Below are positions 44,577-53,540 of a DNA stretch of 55,318 nt, piece by piece. Each line of letters starts with the position of its first letter. Within the stretch, counting starts at the first letter, position 1. The notes under the pieces were generated by a model. The model ran no database searches. It was given only the letters and a program-made list of their open reading frames with translations, and was not told the DNA's origin. Where the stretch lies: NCBI GenBank assembly GCA_001724265.1, contig MEDY01000185.1, forward strand, positions 1-55,318, written 5' to 3'. The stretch is from Rhizaria sp. SCN 62-66 (lineage: Eukaryota > Rhizaria, unplaced). A program made the translations under genes and the position numbers.

Positions 44577-46038
44577 GAACAAAATGAGCAGTATATCGAT
44601 GAGATGACGATGGTTCTCGATATAACTTTGAATTTATACGTATAATCAACAAATATATAGTTTGGTAGAAATTTACGTTACAATGTGGATAAATCATTGC
44701 GCTATGATGAGATAAGAGACGTACCTGGAAGGTGATGCGGGCGGCACCGGGAGCGATGACCGAGCCCTCAACAGGGGTGACAAGCATGACACCAGCCTTA
44801 GTAGACAGAGGGAACTGCTCAACCGTCGCGGCGGCCTCAAAGTAGCCAATGCGGGTGGTGATCTTGCGCGTCAGAAGGTCCTTGGTCATGCGGACAACGA
44901 ACTCGGCCGAACCCGAAGCGACAGCGGCGGCCGACGCGGTTGCCGGGAAAACATCCGAGGCGAAGTCGCAGGCGGGCAGGGAAAGCGCGCTGGGCTTGGC
45001 GGCCGTGACGACAGCGCCGGCGACGGAGTTGTCCTCGCCGATACCGAAGATGTAGTTACCAGCGGTACACTCCTCGCAATAGAAGCTGAAGGAAAGCGAG
45101 AGGCCGTCAGCGGCCCAGGCGGCGTTCTTGGCGTTGCTGGCGTCGACGCCCGTGAGGGCCGTGTCGAGCAGGATGGGGCGCCACGGCTGCTGGGTCAGAG
45201 TGGGAATGGCCTTGGCGAGCTTGATGGTGACGAGGGTGGGCACAGTCGCGTCGACCGAGTTGGGCTTGACCTCGACGATCTCAGGCAGCTCAGTGCCAGC
45301 GAGGGACTCGATGTCGAACGAGAAACCCTCGGTGAACGCGGTCGCATCAATGGCGTCGCGGAAGCCCGCAAGCGCGAGCGCGGCGGTCTGCTCGGCGGTG
45401 CGCTCAGCAGCGGTGTAGAGAGACATGCGGATGGGGGCGTTCTTGGGGATCTTGTCCTCGACAAGCTGGGGCAGAACACACGACAGGATGAGCTTCGCGG
45501 CGTTAAACTGGAGGTTAGTGCAGGCGACGCCGGCCGCGGTGGGGTCGGCGGAGCCGGCGAGGGCAACGTGGGCGACCTTGTTGAGGTCGGCGCCCTTGAT
45601 GCGGATGCGGGTGACGGCCTTGGCGGCGGGGTAGTAAAAGGACGGCGAGTACTCATTCACGGCGGGAGTGCCGGCAGGGTTAACAATGAACGACAGGGAG
45701 CCGCCCTCGAAGGCCTTCTCGCCCGTGGGGGTGAGAAGCGCGAGCTTGCACTCGGCGGCCTCGGTCACGCGGTCGCGGAGACGGACGACGGCCGAGAGCG
45801 CCGTCGTGCCGGAGACGAGGATGACAGGGAGGTCGCAGACCGTAGCGGTGTACTTCACCGCGGGGTCAAAGTTGGTGAAACCGGAGAGCTGGAACCGTAC
45901 GGGAGTGGGGTAAGTGGTGCCGGTGATGAAAGTCCGCGGGTAGTTAACAGCGGTGCCGGCAGCCGAGGCCACGGAGGCCAGCGCGGCCAGCGCGGCGACG
46001 AGCAGGGCGCTCGAGGCGAAGAGGGACTTCAGCGTCAT
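43703..46038 (-). CDS. Type I membrane protein with beta-rich ectodomain (unrecognised)
   Basis: Two exons on the minus strand: 46038-44725 and 44530-43703, joined over a 194-nt GTACGT...CAG intron, phase 0, 713 aa, stop TAA. The signal peptide is MTLKSLFASSALLVAALAAL then ASVASA. In-frame upstream Mets (to 46203) would only bury it. The ectodomain is Ala/Thr/Val-rich with scattered cysteines (TATVCDLP, YCEECTAGNY, YCDIPGF, VTCDFP). It could be a series of Ig/IPT-like beta domains, but I see no diagnostic motif. One transmembrane span near the C-terminus (GAIAAIVIGIIVLVVVAIVI) is followed by a basic stop-transfer RRKKQRQQ and a short tail ending DDDVYRQI. The last exon begins just after a 28-T polypyrimidine run in the intron. 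Its start faces the FKBP15-like gene across about 940 bp. Confidence 0.85.
44548..44575 (-). repeat. A28 homopolymer (T28 on the coding strand) in an intron
   Basis: 28 consecutive A on the plus strand. On the coding (minus) strand it is a T run ending about 16 nt before the CAG acceptor of the 713-aa membrane-protein gene, so it serves as an extreme polypyrimidine tract. Its length may vary or be misassembled. Confidence 0.95.
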
Positions 46039-46974
46039 GGGGACGGCAGCGAAGCTCTTCTGCGTGGCGCGAGGCAAGGGGCGAGGGGAGAGCGAGAGCG
46101 TGGAGTGGGCGAGACGGCAAGAGGCGACCATGCGATGATGCGATATGGATGTGAGGTTGGGATAGGAAAACGGCGAGCACGATGTGATATTGCGGATGAG
46201 CACGGAGAAAGCAATTTGAACACGTATTTCGCACAGCTTTCATGCTAAAATTCGTAGTATCATCGGCTTTGATGAGCAAAAACCCTGCATCAAAAGGTTC
46301 AAGAAGCAGTAAGATGCATCACGCCTGACACGACAGTGTAACAGCAATCGATGTGCAATTTAAGAAGCCAGAATCATGGCTGAAGGTTCCGTAACGTGCG
46401 AACAAAGACATCCCAACGTGAGACTCGCGGATCTAAACGCAAAATCCCCATTGACAGAGTTCATATGTCAGATATCATGATGGCTTTGGGTGAAGACGTG
46501 GCCTCATCTTACAGCGACGTCTTCGCGCAAGGCGGACTGGAGGCCAATGAGGTAATTTAAAATCCAGTCATTGTGACCGGTCTCTACTGTCAGTTGTGTT
46601 TTTATCGTGGTGATGTGTGTACTCCGCGTGAAATGCTTTTATTTCTTCATTTATGCAATCTCGGGGTGTCCCTATGATGTACTGTGTATGTGAAAGGATC
46701 CTCGACTGATGCGCGTCGGCTGGTCCTCGCTGCACCTCACTCACTAGTCAGGTTTCTCATAAGCTTGACACTCGCAGTGCTATGAACTGTACCACTTGCA
46801 TATCTTGACAGGGAGCGGCGCCATACTATTTTTCACTTATCGTGCTTCATTCTGCTGCTGCAGGATCCTTCTGTTTCCCTCTTCTCTCACGTATCTTGCT
46901 TGCTCCTTCATCATTTCCTCCCGTTCACTCTCGCATTCCGCATTCCAGCGCTTTTCCCGTTTGTCCCGCGCCCC
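46039..46974. other. Divergent spacer with orphan coding-like fragments
   Basis: 936 bases between divergent starts, holding both promoters. Two overlapping short plus-strand frames look protein-like. 46376-46480 (MAEGSVTCEQRHPNVRLADL...) ends in TGA. 46465-46560 (MSDIMMALGEDVASSYSDVF...) ends in TAA. They are one frameshift apart and may be a gene relic. No product is claimed. Confidence 0.4.
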
Positions 46975-49900
46975 ATGGACGTTACTGAGCGTGAGCAGCT
47001 CCGCCAGGCGCGCGCCCGCCGCCACAACCAGGCTGTTTTGCAGCAGCAAGTGATCCCCAGTGACTTCAACGACCCGTTCAAGTACCGCGCCCCCGTGCGC
47101 CGCCGCGTCTCTTCCGTCTCGGCGCGCCCCGCGGGGAGAGCCTCCGGCGGCGCGGGCGCTGGCCGGCACGCCGACGGCGGCGGCAGCGACCACGACGACG
47201 ACGATGACGACGACGATGACGAAGGCGTGAACCACGCCTACAACCCCTATGGTGACGACGACAATGATGCCACGAGCGCTGGCGACGCGCCGCGCGGGAT
47301 CGGCGGCCGCAAGCTCGCCCTCGCCATCACGGCCACGCTGTACCAGTACACGTCCGCGACGTCCGCGACGGCGATCGGCCCCCGCAGCGTCGCGCTCGTC
47401 GGCAGCACCGGCAGCAGCGGCGGCCATGCACTTGTCGTGTCGGACACTGCACGCAAGACCCAGTTCCTCACTGTGCCGATCGATGCCAACTTCAAGTTCA
47501 CGCTCGTGGCGCCCGATGACCTTCCCGCCGCTCTCGCACAGGCCACCGCGAGTAACAACAGCACAGGCACGAGTACCCCCATGAGTACGTCCACGTGCAC
47601 TGTGCCTCCAGTGGCGCGTTTCTCCGACGGACTCAACACGTGGCTCGTTCTCTTCGCCCAAACGCCCCATCTGGCAGATTTCGCGCTCAACATCGCCCTC
47701 GCACGCAACGCTGCGTGCCACCGCGCGCGCCCCGGCACGCCCCGCGCCATCATCGCTCAGGATCTGTGCCTCCTCGCTCCCCCCGCCGTCGACAGCGCAA
47801 ACAACAACAACAGCAACATCAGTAGTAGTAGTGCGCTTACGTCGGCGCCGCCCGTGCGGATCGGCGACAAAGTGCGTATCCGCTACTCGATGCAGACCGT
47901 GAGTGCGGACGGCGGCGCCCTGGGACCCACCGCCATCGCATGTGACTTAACTAAAGTCTTCGACGTCGGGACTGGTGTTGGCGCTGTGCCGAGCGGGGTT
48001 GAGCAGGGTATTCTCGGCATGCGCAAGGGCGGGGTGCGTTTCCTTGTTATCCCGGCTGTGATGGCGGAGGCCGCGGACGACTGGGGACCGCACGTGCCGA
48101 CCCACGTTGACCTCGCGGTGGAAGTCACGCTGGAGAAACATAAGAGCATCAACGCGACGAGCGCCAACACTGACGCTGCTGCCGCCGACCCTGTCACTGT
48201 CACCGCGAGTACGGGCGCCAGCAATGGCGGCAAGGCGAGTGCGACGAGCGGTGCGTCTGTGCCTGAGTCAACATCGTCGTCCTCGAAGGGTGCTGCTGCT
48301 GGTGCTAGTAGTGGGCGTGGTGCCAAGGCGCGTCGCAGCTACGGCTACGCGTCGTCGTCGGTGCAAAACGACGACGAGGACGATGGACAGAGTGCGTTCT
48401 TCGACGCTGAGCCCGTCTCCGCGTCGGCTGCAGTGGCGGCCACGTCGAATGCGGCCAAACGGCGCGCCGCTGCCGCCGCCGCTGTCGCCGCCGCGACCGC
48501 CGAGGCCGAGGCGGAGGCCGCCGCGGCTGCCGAGGCGGAAGCTTCCGTGGTGGCTCCTGTCCCGTTGCCGGTGCAGTCGTCGCCTGTCCCGGAGCCAGAT
48601 CAGGCCGCATTCGTCGCGCCCCTGTCCTTGGCCACGAACACCAGCATCAGCGCCAACGGCTACGAAGCCTCATCCCCGACCGCGGCCGTCACTCCTGCCG
48701 CTGCGGCGGACAGCGCCGAGGCCAGCGAAGCCGCGTTGCGCGAGCGGATGCGCAAGATCAGCGCAGCCGCACACGCCGGCCACCACGCGATGCCCTCCGC
48801 AGGCGCCGCGGGCGCCGCCGCCGTCGCCGCCGCCGCCGCGACCGCGATGGCCGCCGCGCAGGGGTCGCCGGGATTCACTGCAGTCAAATCCCCCTCTGGC
48901 TCTGGCTCTGGCAGCGCCGCCGCTCACGGTCACGGTCACGCGGCGGCGTACGGTCAGTACCCGCAGGGCCGGCCGTCGCTGTCGGGCGCCACCGCCTTCG
49001 CTCTGTTATCACCCGCTACGACTGCGAGCTCGGGCGCTTCCGCAGCAGCAGTTTACGCTGCCAGCGGTGGTGGTAACGCTAACCTGAGCCCTGTCGCGGC
49101 CACTGTTACGCCTGGCGGTGTCGCTGTCTTTTCCCGCGCCACCCCTGTCTCCGCCGTGCTCCGCTATCTCGCCATGGACCCCTTCGCCTCTGCTTTCGCG
49201 GCGCACGCCGTGGACACCCTCGACGATCTGCTGTTGCTCGAGGACGAGGACTGGAAACTGATCGTGCCGCAGATCGGCGCACGACGCAAGCTGCAGCTGC
49301 GTGTTGGGGAGATTGGTGCGACGATGAATCAAAGTCAAGCCGCGGCGGGGGTGAGCCAGAGCAGAGCCGCGAAATACGCGATTCAAGCCCTCGCACAACA
49401 ACAACAGCAACAACAGCAGCAGCAGAGCGTTGCCGCGACTGCGAGTGCCACTGCGGCTGTCGCGGCTGCTGCGGCGGCGAACGCGGCGGCGAACGAGGTT
49501 GAGGCCGCGGGATCTGCGGTGCCGGAGCGCGATACTGCGCGCATTGACGCAGACGCGTACGACCGTGGGCGCGCTGATGTACGTAGACTTATGCCGAACA
49601 AAAACACACGATATCTCACCCATATATCCATATATCTCACAAATATGATAAAATCATATTTAATTATGTTTTCTATCTAACTATCTTAAATTGTGTTCTC
49701 TCATGGCTTCATATGCATTTGTATTTGTTCTTTTGTAGGCGACTGCGGCGGCTAAGGCCAAGATTGACACAATGAAGGAGATTGCCAATGAGAAATTCTC
49801 TTCTCTCACTGCAGAGCTTGAGGCTGCACACAAGGTATGTGGATAATCCATTATATCCTAATTAAGCTCCATAACGCATCTCCATTCTGTAATGTGCTTG

Positions 49901-50521
49901 AGATGACTCTTATGAGCATGTTCCTCACGGTTGTTTACTTTTTCTGAAATTTTTGTTGTGTAGGAGATTGCGCGTCTGCGCGCTGAGCTTGACGTTGCGC
50001 AGAAGGACGGCGCTAAGACTAAGGAGACGATGCGCGTCTACGTTGAGCAGATGCGTGAGACCCGCAAGGAAGAGACCAAGGTACGCTTTGCAGTCACTTC
50101 TTAATTTGACTTCACAAAATTCGTCTTGATAAGCTATTCTCACAATTGCATGGATCATCAACGCATTTAGTGATATCACTCGCTTCGTAACGCAACTTTA
50201 TCAAGTTGATCATATCTTTGTTTTTAACTGTTTCAATTCGTATACTTTCAGGAGCTTGAGCGTGCGACTACCGAGGCGGCCGAGGTCCGTGCCGAAGCAC
50301 TGCGCTATAAGGCGCACATGCGTGAGCAAGCGGCCGCGCTTAAGGCCACCGCGCGCGCTGAGCTCAAAAACCAGGTCAAATCGTTGTCGGAGTCAATTTT
50401 CGTGCAGATTTCGACTGTGTTCAACGCCAATGATGTGATGGATGGTGAGACGGTCCGGCTTAAGATGAAGGAGTGTCTGCGCACCACGGCGGCGGAAGCG
50501 CTTGCGAACATTGGCGAGTGA
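46975..50521 (+). CDS. FKBP15-like protein: WH1-like, FKBP, SAM and coiled-coil regions
   Basis: Four exons: 46975-49578, 49739-49834, 49964-50080 and 50252-50521. The donors are GTACGT, GTATGT and GTACGC, all joins are phase 0, and the product is 1028 aa with a TGA stop. A WH1/EVH1-like region (about 113-245, LALAITATLYQYTSA...FSDGLNTWLVLFAQ) precedes an FKBP domain (about 293-389, GDKVRIRYSMQ...GVEQGILGMRKGGVRFLVIP). This order is that of FKBP15/WAFL, an actin- and endosome-linked protein. The position of the active-site Trp (usual GWE) is Val (GVE), so prolyl isomerase activity may be weak or absent. A SAM domain follows at about 725-782 (VLRYLAMDPFASAF...LLLEDEDWKLIV), then poly-Gln and a heptad coiled coil in exons 2-4 (ELERATTEAAEVRAEALRYK). 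An acidic Asp run lies near residues 73-82. It is probably cytosolic. Confidence 0.88.
49396..49425 (+). repeat. Poly-Gln CAA/CAG run in FKBP15-like gene
   Basis: Ten consecutive Gln codons (CAA and CAG mixed) between the SAM domain and the coiled coil. No TAG is present in this run. Confidence 0.95.
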
Positions 50522-50707
50522 GTACTTAATGGCATCTACACAAAACTAAATTCCTGTGTAGTCTAAGACAATGTGGTTTATGCCTCTTCATCCGCATTAA
50601 TGTGATCAAACTGCCCGATCTGTGCACCATACGAATCACTTAATGACTTTAAATATGGCAGATCGTGCGCTAATGCCCCAGTTGTGCCACGTTGTGTGAT
50701 GTGAATG

Positions 50708-51338
50708 TCAGTGATGCACATTTGAGAGGGAAATCTGCAATTTTGCTGGCGGAGTGGGATGCGCGTCGCTTGCCAGTCGCTGCGGCCCGCGAGTGAAGGG
50801 GTTTCTTAAATGAGCCTGTATCAGATTATTGCGAACGTCAAATGAGATAGGGTCACTTTCTCTCAATATAAACAATGTATTTATCAATAATTCTTTAATT
50901 ACCGACCTCTGAAACTTGATCTCATTTTGTAATGTCTCTTTGTACACCTACCTGGTTCAACAACTCATCGGCACGACGCTCAACACTTAAAAGAGCATCA
51001 TGGTTGACTTTATCGCAGTCAAATGTCATGCTTGCAACACATTCCAGGTACATTTTGGCTGCAATTGCATGACTTGTGTGAACATGTGTCGTTGCACTGC
51101 TGTCTGTCTTGCGTGTACGCTCATGGTGGTTAGGTGAACAAGGAGCAGAGACGGAAAGTGAGCGAAGCAACACTTCGGCTCGTTCGAGAGACGCTACACC
51201 GCGTTTGATGCTGTCATACGTAGCAGCTACGTCGGATATATGTGTGTTTAATTGTTGGCAGGCTTGAACTGACCGCCGGTCGTGCCCTATACAACTCTGA
51301 CTCAGCTGTCGGATCTGACAGCTAGGGCTCGCATTCAT
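50708..51338 (-). CDS. Possible small helical protein, antisense to the MRNIP-like 5' end
   Basis: Proposed minus-strand exons are 51338-50952 and 50815-50708 with a GTAGGT...CAG intron of 136 nt, phase 0, 164 aa, stop TGA. The sequence is not low-complexity and shows amphipathic helices (LNTHISDVAATYDSIKRGVA, SLERAEVLLRSLS, then LLSVERRADELLNQ), as in small coiled-coil subunits. I could not assign a family. The donor is not the GTACG form used elsewhere, and exon 1 overlaps MRNIP-like exon 1 (51000-51047) on the other strand. One of the two overlapping models may therefore be wrong, and the MRNIP exon has the stronger support. Confidence 0.4.
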
Positions 51339-52310
51339 CCTTTGGCACGGAAGCAGGCTGCCTGAACAAACATGAACGCAACCTATGTTTTCACGGGAAT
51401 CATTGTGAACGTATATCTTTCTTGTAATGGGGTTACTGAACCTGAAGCTTACATCTTAGATCCCCTATCGTAACCTTACCCCACTTTCTTGCTGTTTGAC
51501 CTAGGTTCAACAACAAAACAAAAAGGCAGTTTTCCAGTGCAAGATGTGCGGTGAAAAGCAAGGCATCGCACGGGTACGAAAAATAAGATCGTATATATAA
51601 TATATTTTGTCTCTCATCCTAGTTCCGAGTCTTCAAGTGCTCATCGAGATGATCCTCTTCGGTATCTTTTGTGGTCATTGTAGGTGTACTGCTTGTCGAC
51701 GAACGCTGCCGAGCTTCGTGAGCTTGTGATGCGGCTTAACTATGCCAAGGGCGAAGCATAGACAACTGCATCGATGGCTCCTGACACTGCGAACATGATG
51801 ACTGATTGCAATAAAGGCAACGGTAACAGTCAACAACAACGGCAGCCACCGCTGCCGCAGCAGCAACAAGGTTATGGAAGCTCACAATCGCGCAATCATC
51901 ACACGTACATTGGCGCTACTGCGGGTGCCTATTCGATCTCGACCTTGATGCCTGCGTCTACTGCTCTTGCCCTTGGCAAGCAGACCGCTAGCTCTGGAGC
52001 ATCATCAGTAACATCAGCCAACAGCAGCTTTGGCAGCCTCCGCGCACCGACTGCAAACAACAGCACCGACTTTGGCTTTGGCTCTGCAACGAGCAACGAC
52101 TTTGGCACGTACACCGGCGAGAACACAACGTCGTTTGCCCGCAAGCAATACGCAAACTCCCAGTCGCGGCACAATAACTCGCTGTATGATAGCTACAACA
52201 GCATTGAGGATGAAGACGACAGTGATGAAGACCAGGGCAATGGCTACGGCTCGGGTGCAGCGTTCTATAGCAAGATGGCTGCGAGTCAAACGATGACAAT
52301 GGTCCCAGTT

Positions 52311-52342
<32 letters not shown>

Positions 52343-52910
52343 AATGCCGCAGCCTATGGGCAGTCGCTACAGCAACCAAACCAACAACAACAATAGCTCT
52401 CACGGTTACTCAAACAGTAGCGCTGCCGTCAATAGGCGCATGTACAGCAATAGCAATAATAATGTCCCGAATAGCACGAGCTCTAGTACGAGTGCCTTGA
52501 ATGCCCCTGTTGGAGCGCGCAGTCTCTATAGCTCTGCTCACGGCCACTCCGCTGTTCACGGTCATCATGGAGCTCACGGTCACACTCAAGCACACAGTCG
52601 CATGCTCGGTCGTGTGCAAGCGACACCGCCATCGACACCCGTCACGGCCACAACCCCGCCTGCTTTCTCCGCTGCGAACAACAACATTTACCGCAATACC
52701 GTGCATGACAACACCAGTGTGTTTGCCAATCAAACGTCGAATAGCAAGTCTGGTAACGCGAGTGCTGTCTGCGGCCCGTCGCCACCTCGGTCATTCGGAC
52801 ACGGTGGCGCTGGTCGCATCACCCCTGCGTATGGGTTATCTCACCCGTCACAGTCGCTCTCCACTGAGCCGCAATCGCTCTCCACTCAGCCGCAGTCGCA
52901 ACAAGAGAAA

Positions 52911-52949
<39 letters not shown>

Positions 52950-53540
52950 TAGCAGCAAGGACAGTTTGGGCAGCAGCTCTCGTCACAGTCGTGGCCGCCA
53001 CCGCAAACACTGCAGACGCAGCAACAACAACAGCAGCAGCCACCACAGCAGCAGCGGTCAACACCTGCGCAGAAGCAGACGTCAAATGCAAGCATCTTCT
53101 CTGCTCCCTCTGTTCACGGTCCATCTGCGGCTCCCAGCGGTGGTGGTCTTTACGCCACCTCCACAAGGCAAGTCAGCGCGAAGCGCACTGCGCCGGACAG
53201 CGACTACAATGACGTGCAACCACTGCGTAATGCGCCCGCTGGAAACAACAACGACGGTAGTCATCACGCGGGGAACGCTTCTGTGCAAAACTTCCAGGGC
53301 CAGAGTCAGCATCCGAATCAGACAGGATAGCCACTGCTTGGACAGCAGTTTGGACTCGGCTTTGGGGGCGCAGGAGCGCAGCAATGGACTCCGAACGCTG
53401 GGCAGAATCAGTGGGGCGACCAGCAGCAGCAGCGGCACCGTCGTGTCAATGTTGACGATGATGATGACGACGACGATTACGATGAAGCGGAGCGGAGGTC
53501 GCAGGCTGGTGCTGCATTCTACGCCCGGATGGGAATGTAA
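51000..53540 (+). CDS. MRNIP-like protein with Gln-rich tail; three in-frame TAG codons
   Basis: Three exons: 51000-51047, 51505-51573 and 51684-53540. The donors are GTACAT and GTACGA, both acceptors are TAG, and all joins are phase 0. With TAG as sense the product is 657 aa ending in TAA. The N-terminus MVDFIAVKCHACNTFQ, then NKKAVFQCKMCGEKQ, then LRELVMRLNYAKGEA matches the conserved start of MRN-complex-interacting protein. That start has two CxxC pairs (C9/C12 and C28/C31, a putative zinc ribbon) followed by the GEKQ and 'VxxLN' segments. MRNIP aids the MRE11-RAD50-NBS1 DNA-repair complex. The long tail is Gln/Ser/Asn/His-rich. It contains an acidic patch plus GAAFYSKMA near 150-200, and a second acidic patch plus GAAFYARMGM at the extreme C-terminus. 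TAGs fall at residues 65, 462 and 588. Exon 1, only 48 nt, was found by its motif. Confidence 0.85.
51759..51761 (+). other. In-frame TAG codon (putative sense codon), MRNIP-like residue 65
   Basis: The context is GCA TAG ACA, right after the conserved MRNIP domain. If it were a stop, a 64-aa protein would end here and an unrelated ORF would begin 12 nt later in the same frame. Confidence 0.7.
52911..52958 (+). repeat. Poly-Gln (CAACAG)n repeat interrupted by TAG
   Basis: Thirteen Gln codons, then TAG, then CAG CAA. From 52917 the codons alternate CAA and CAG strictly, and the TAG stands exactly where the next CAG is due. Confidence 0.95.
52950..52952 (+). other. In-frame TAG codon (putative Gln), MRNIP-like residue 462
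   Basis: The context is CAG CAA TAG CAG CAA. It is a one-base C-to-T change of a CAG in a hexanucleotide repeat, and the frame stays open for 195 further codons to a TAA (including another TAG). Confidence 0.9.
53328..53330 (+). other. In-frame TAG codon (putative sense codon), MRNIP-like residue 588
   Basis: The context is GGA TAG CCA. The frame continues for 69 codons through Gln-rich and acidic sequence with the same composition as upstream, ending at TAA 53538-53540. Confidence 0.8.

Noticed and set aside
50519-50528. Continuation of the FKBP15-like gene past TGA through a GTGAGT or GTACTT donor
   Set aside because: No in-phase acceptor with coiled-coil sequence was found downstream before the MRNIP-like gene. 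TGA is a regular stop here.
51759-51776. MRNIP-like gene ending at TAG 51759, with a separate gene starting at ATG 51774
   Set aside because: Only 12 nt separate them, in the same frame, with no room for a promoter. MRNIP homologues have long tails, and two more in-frame TAGs follow in similar sequence.
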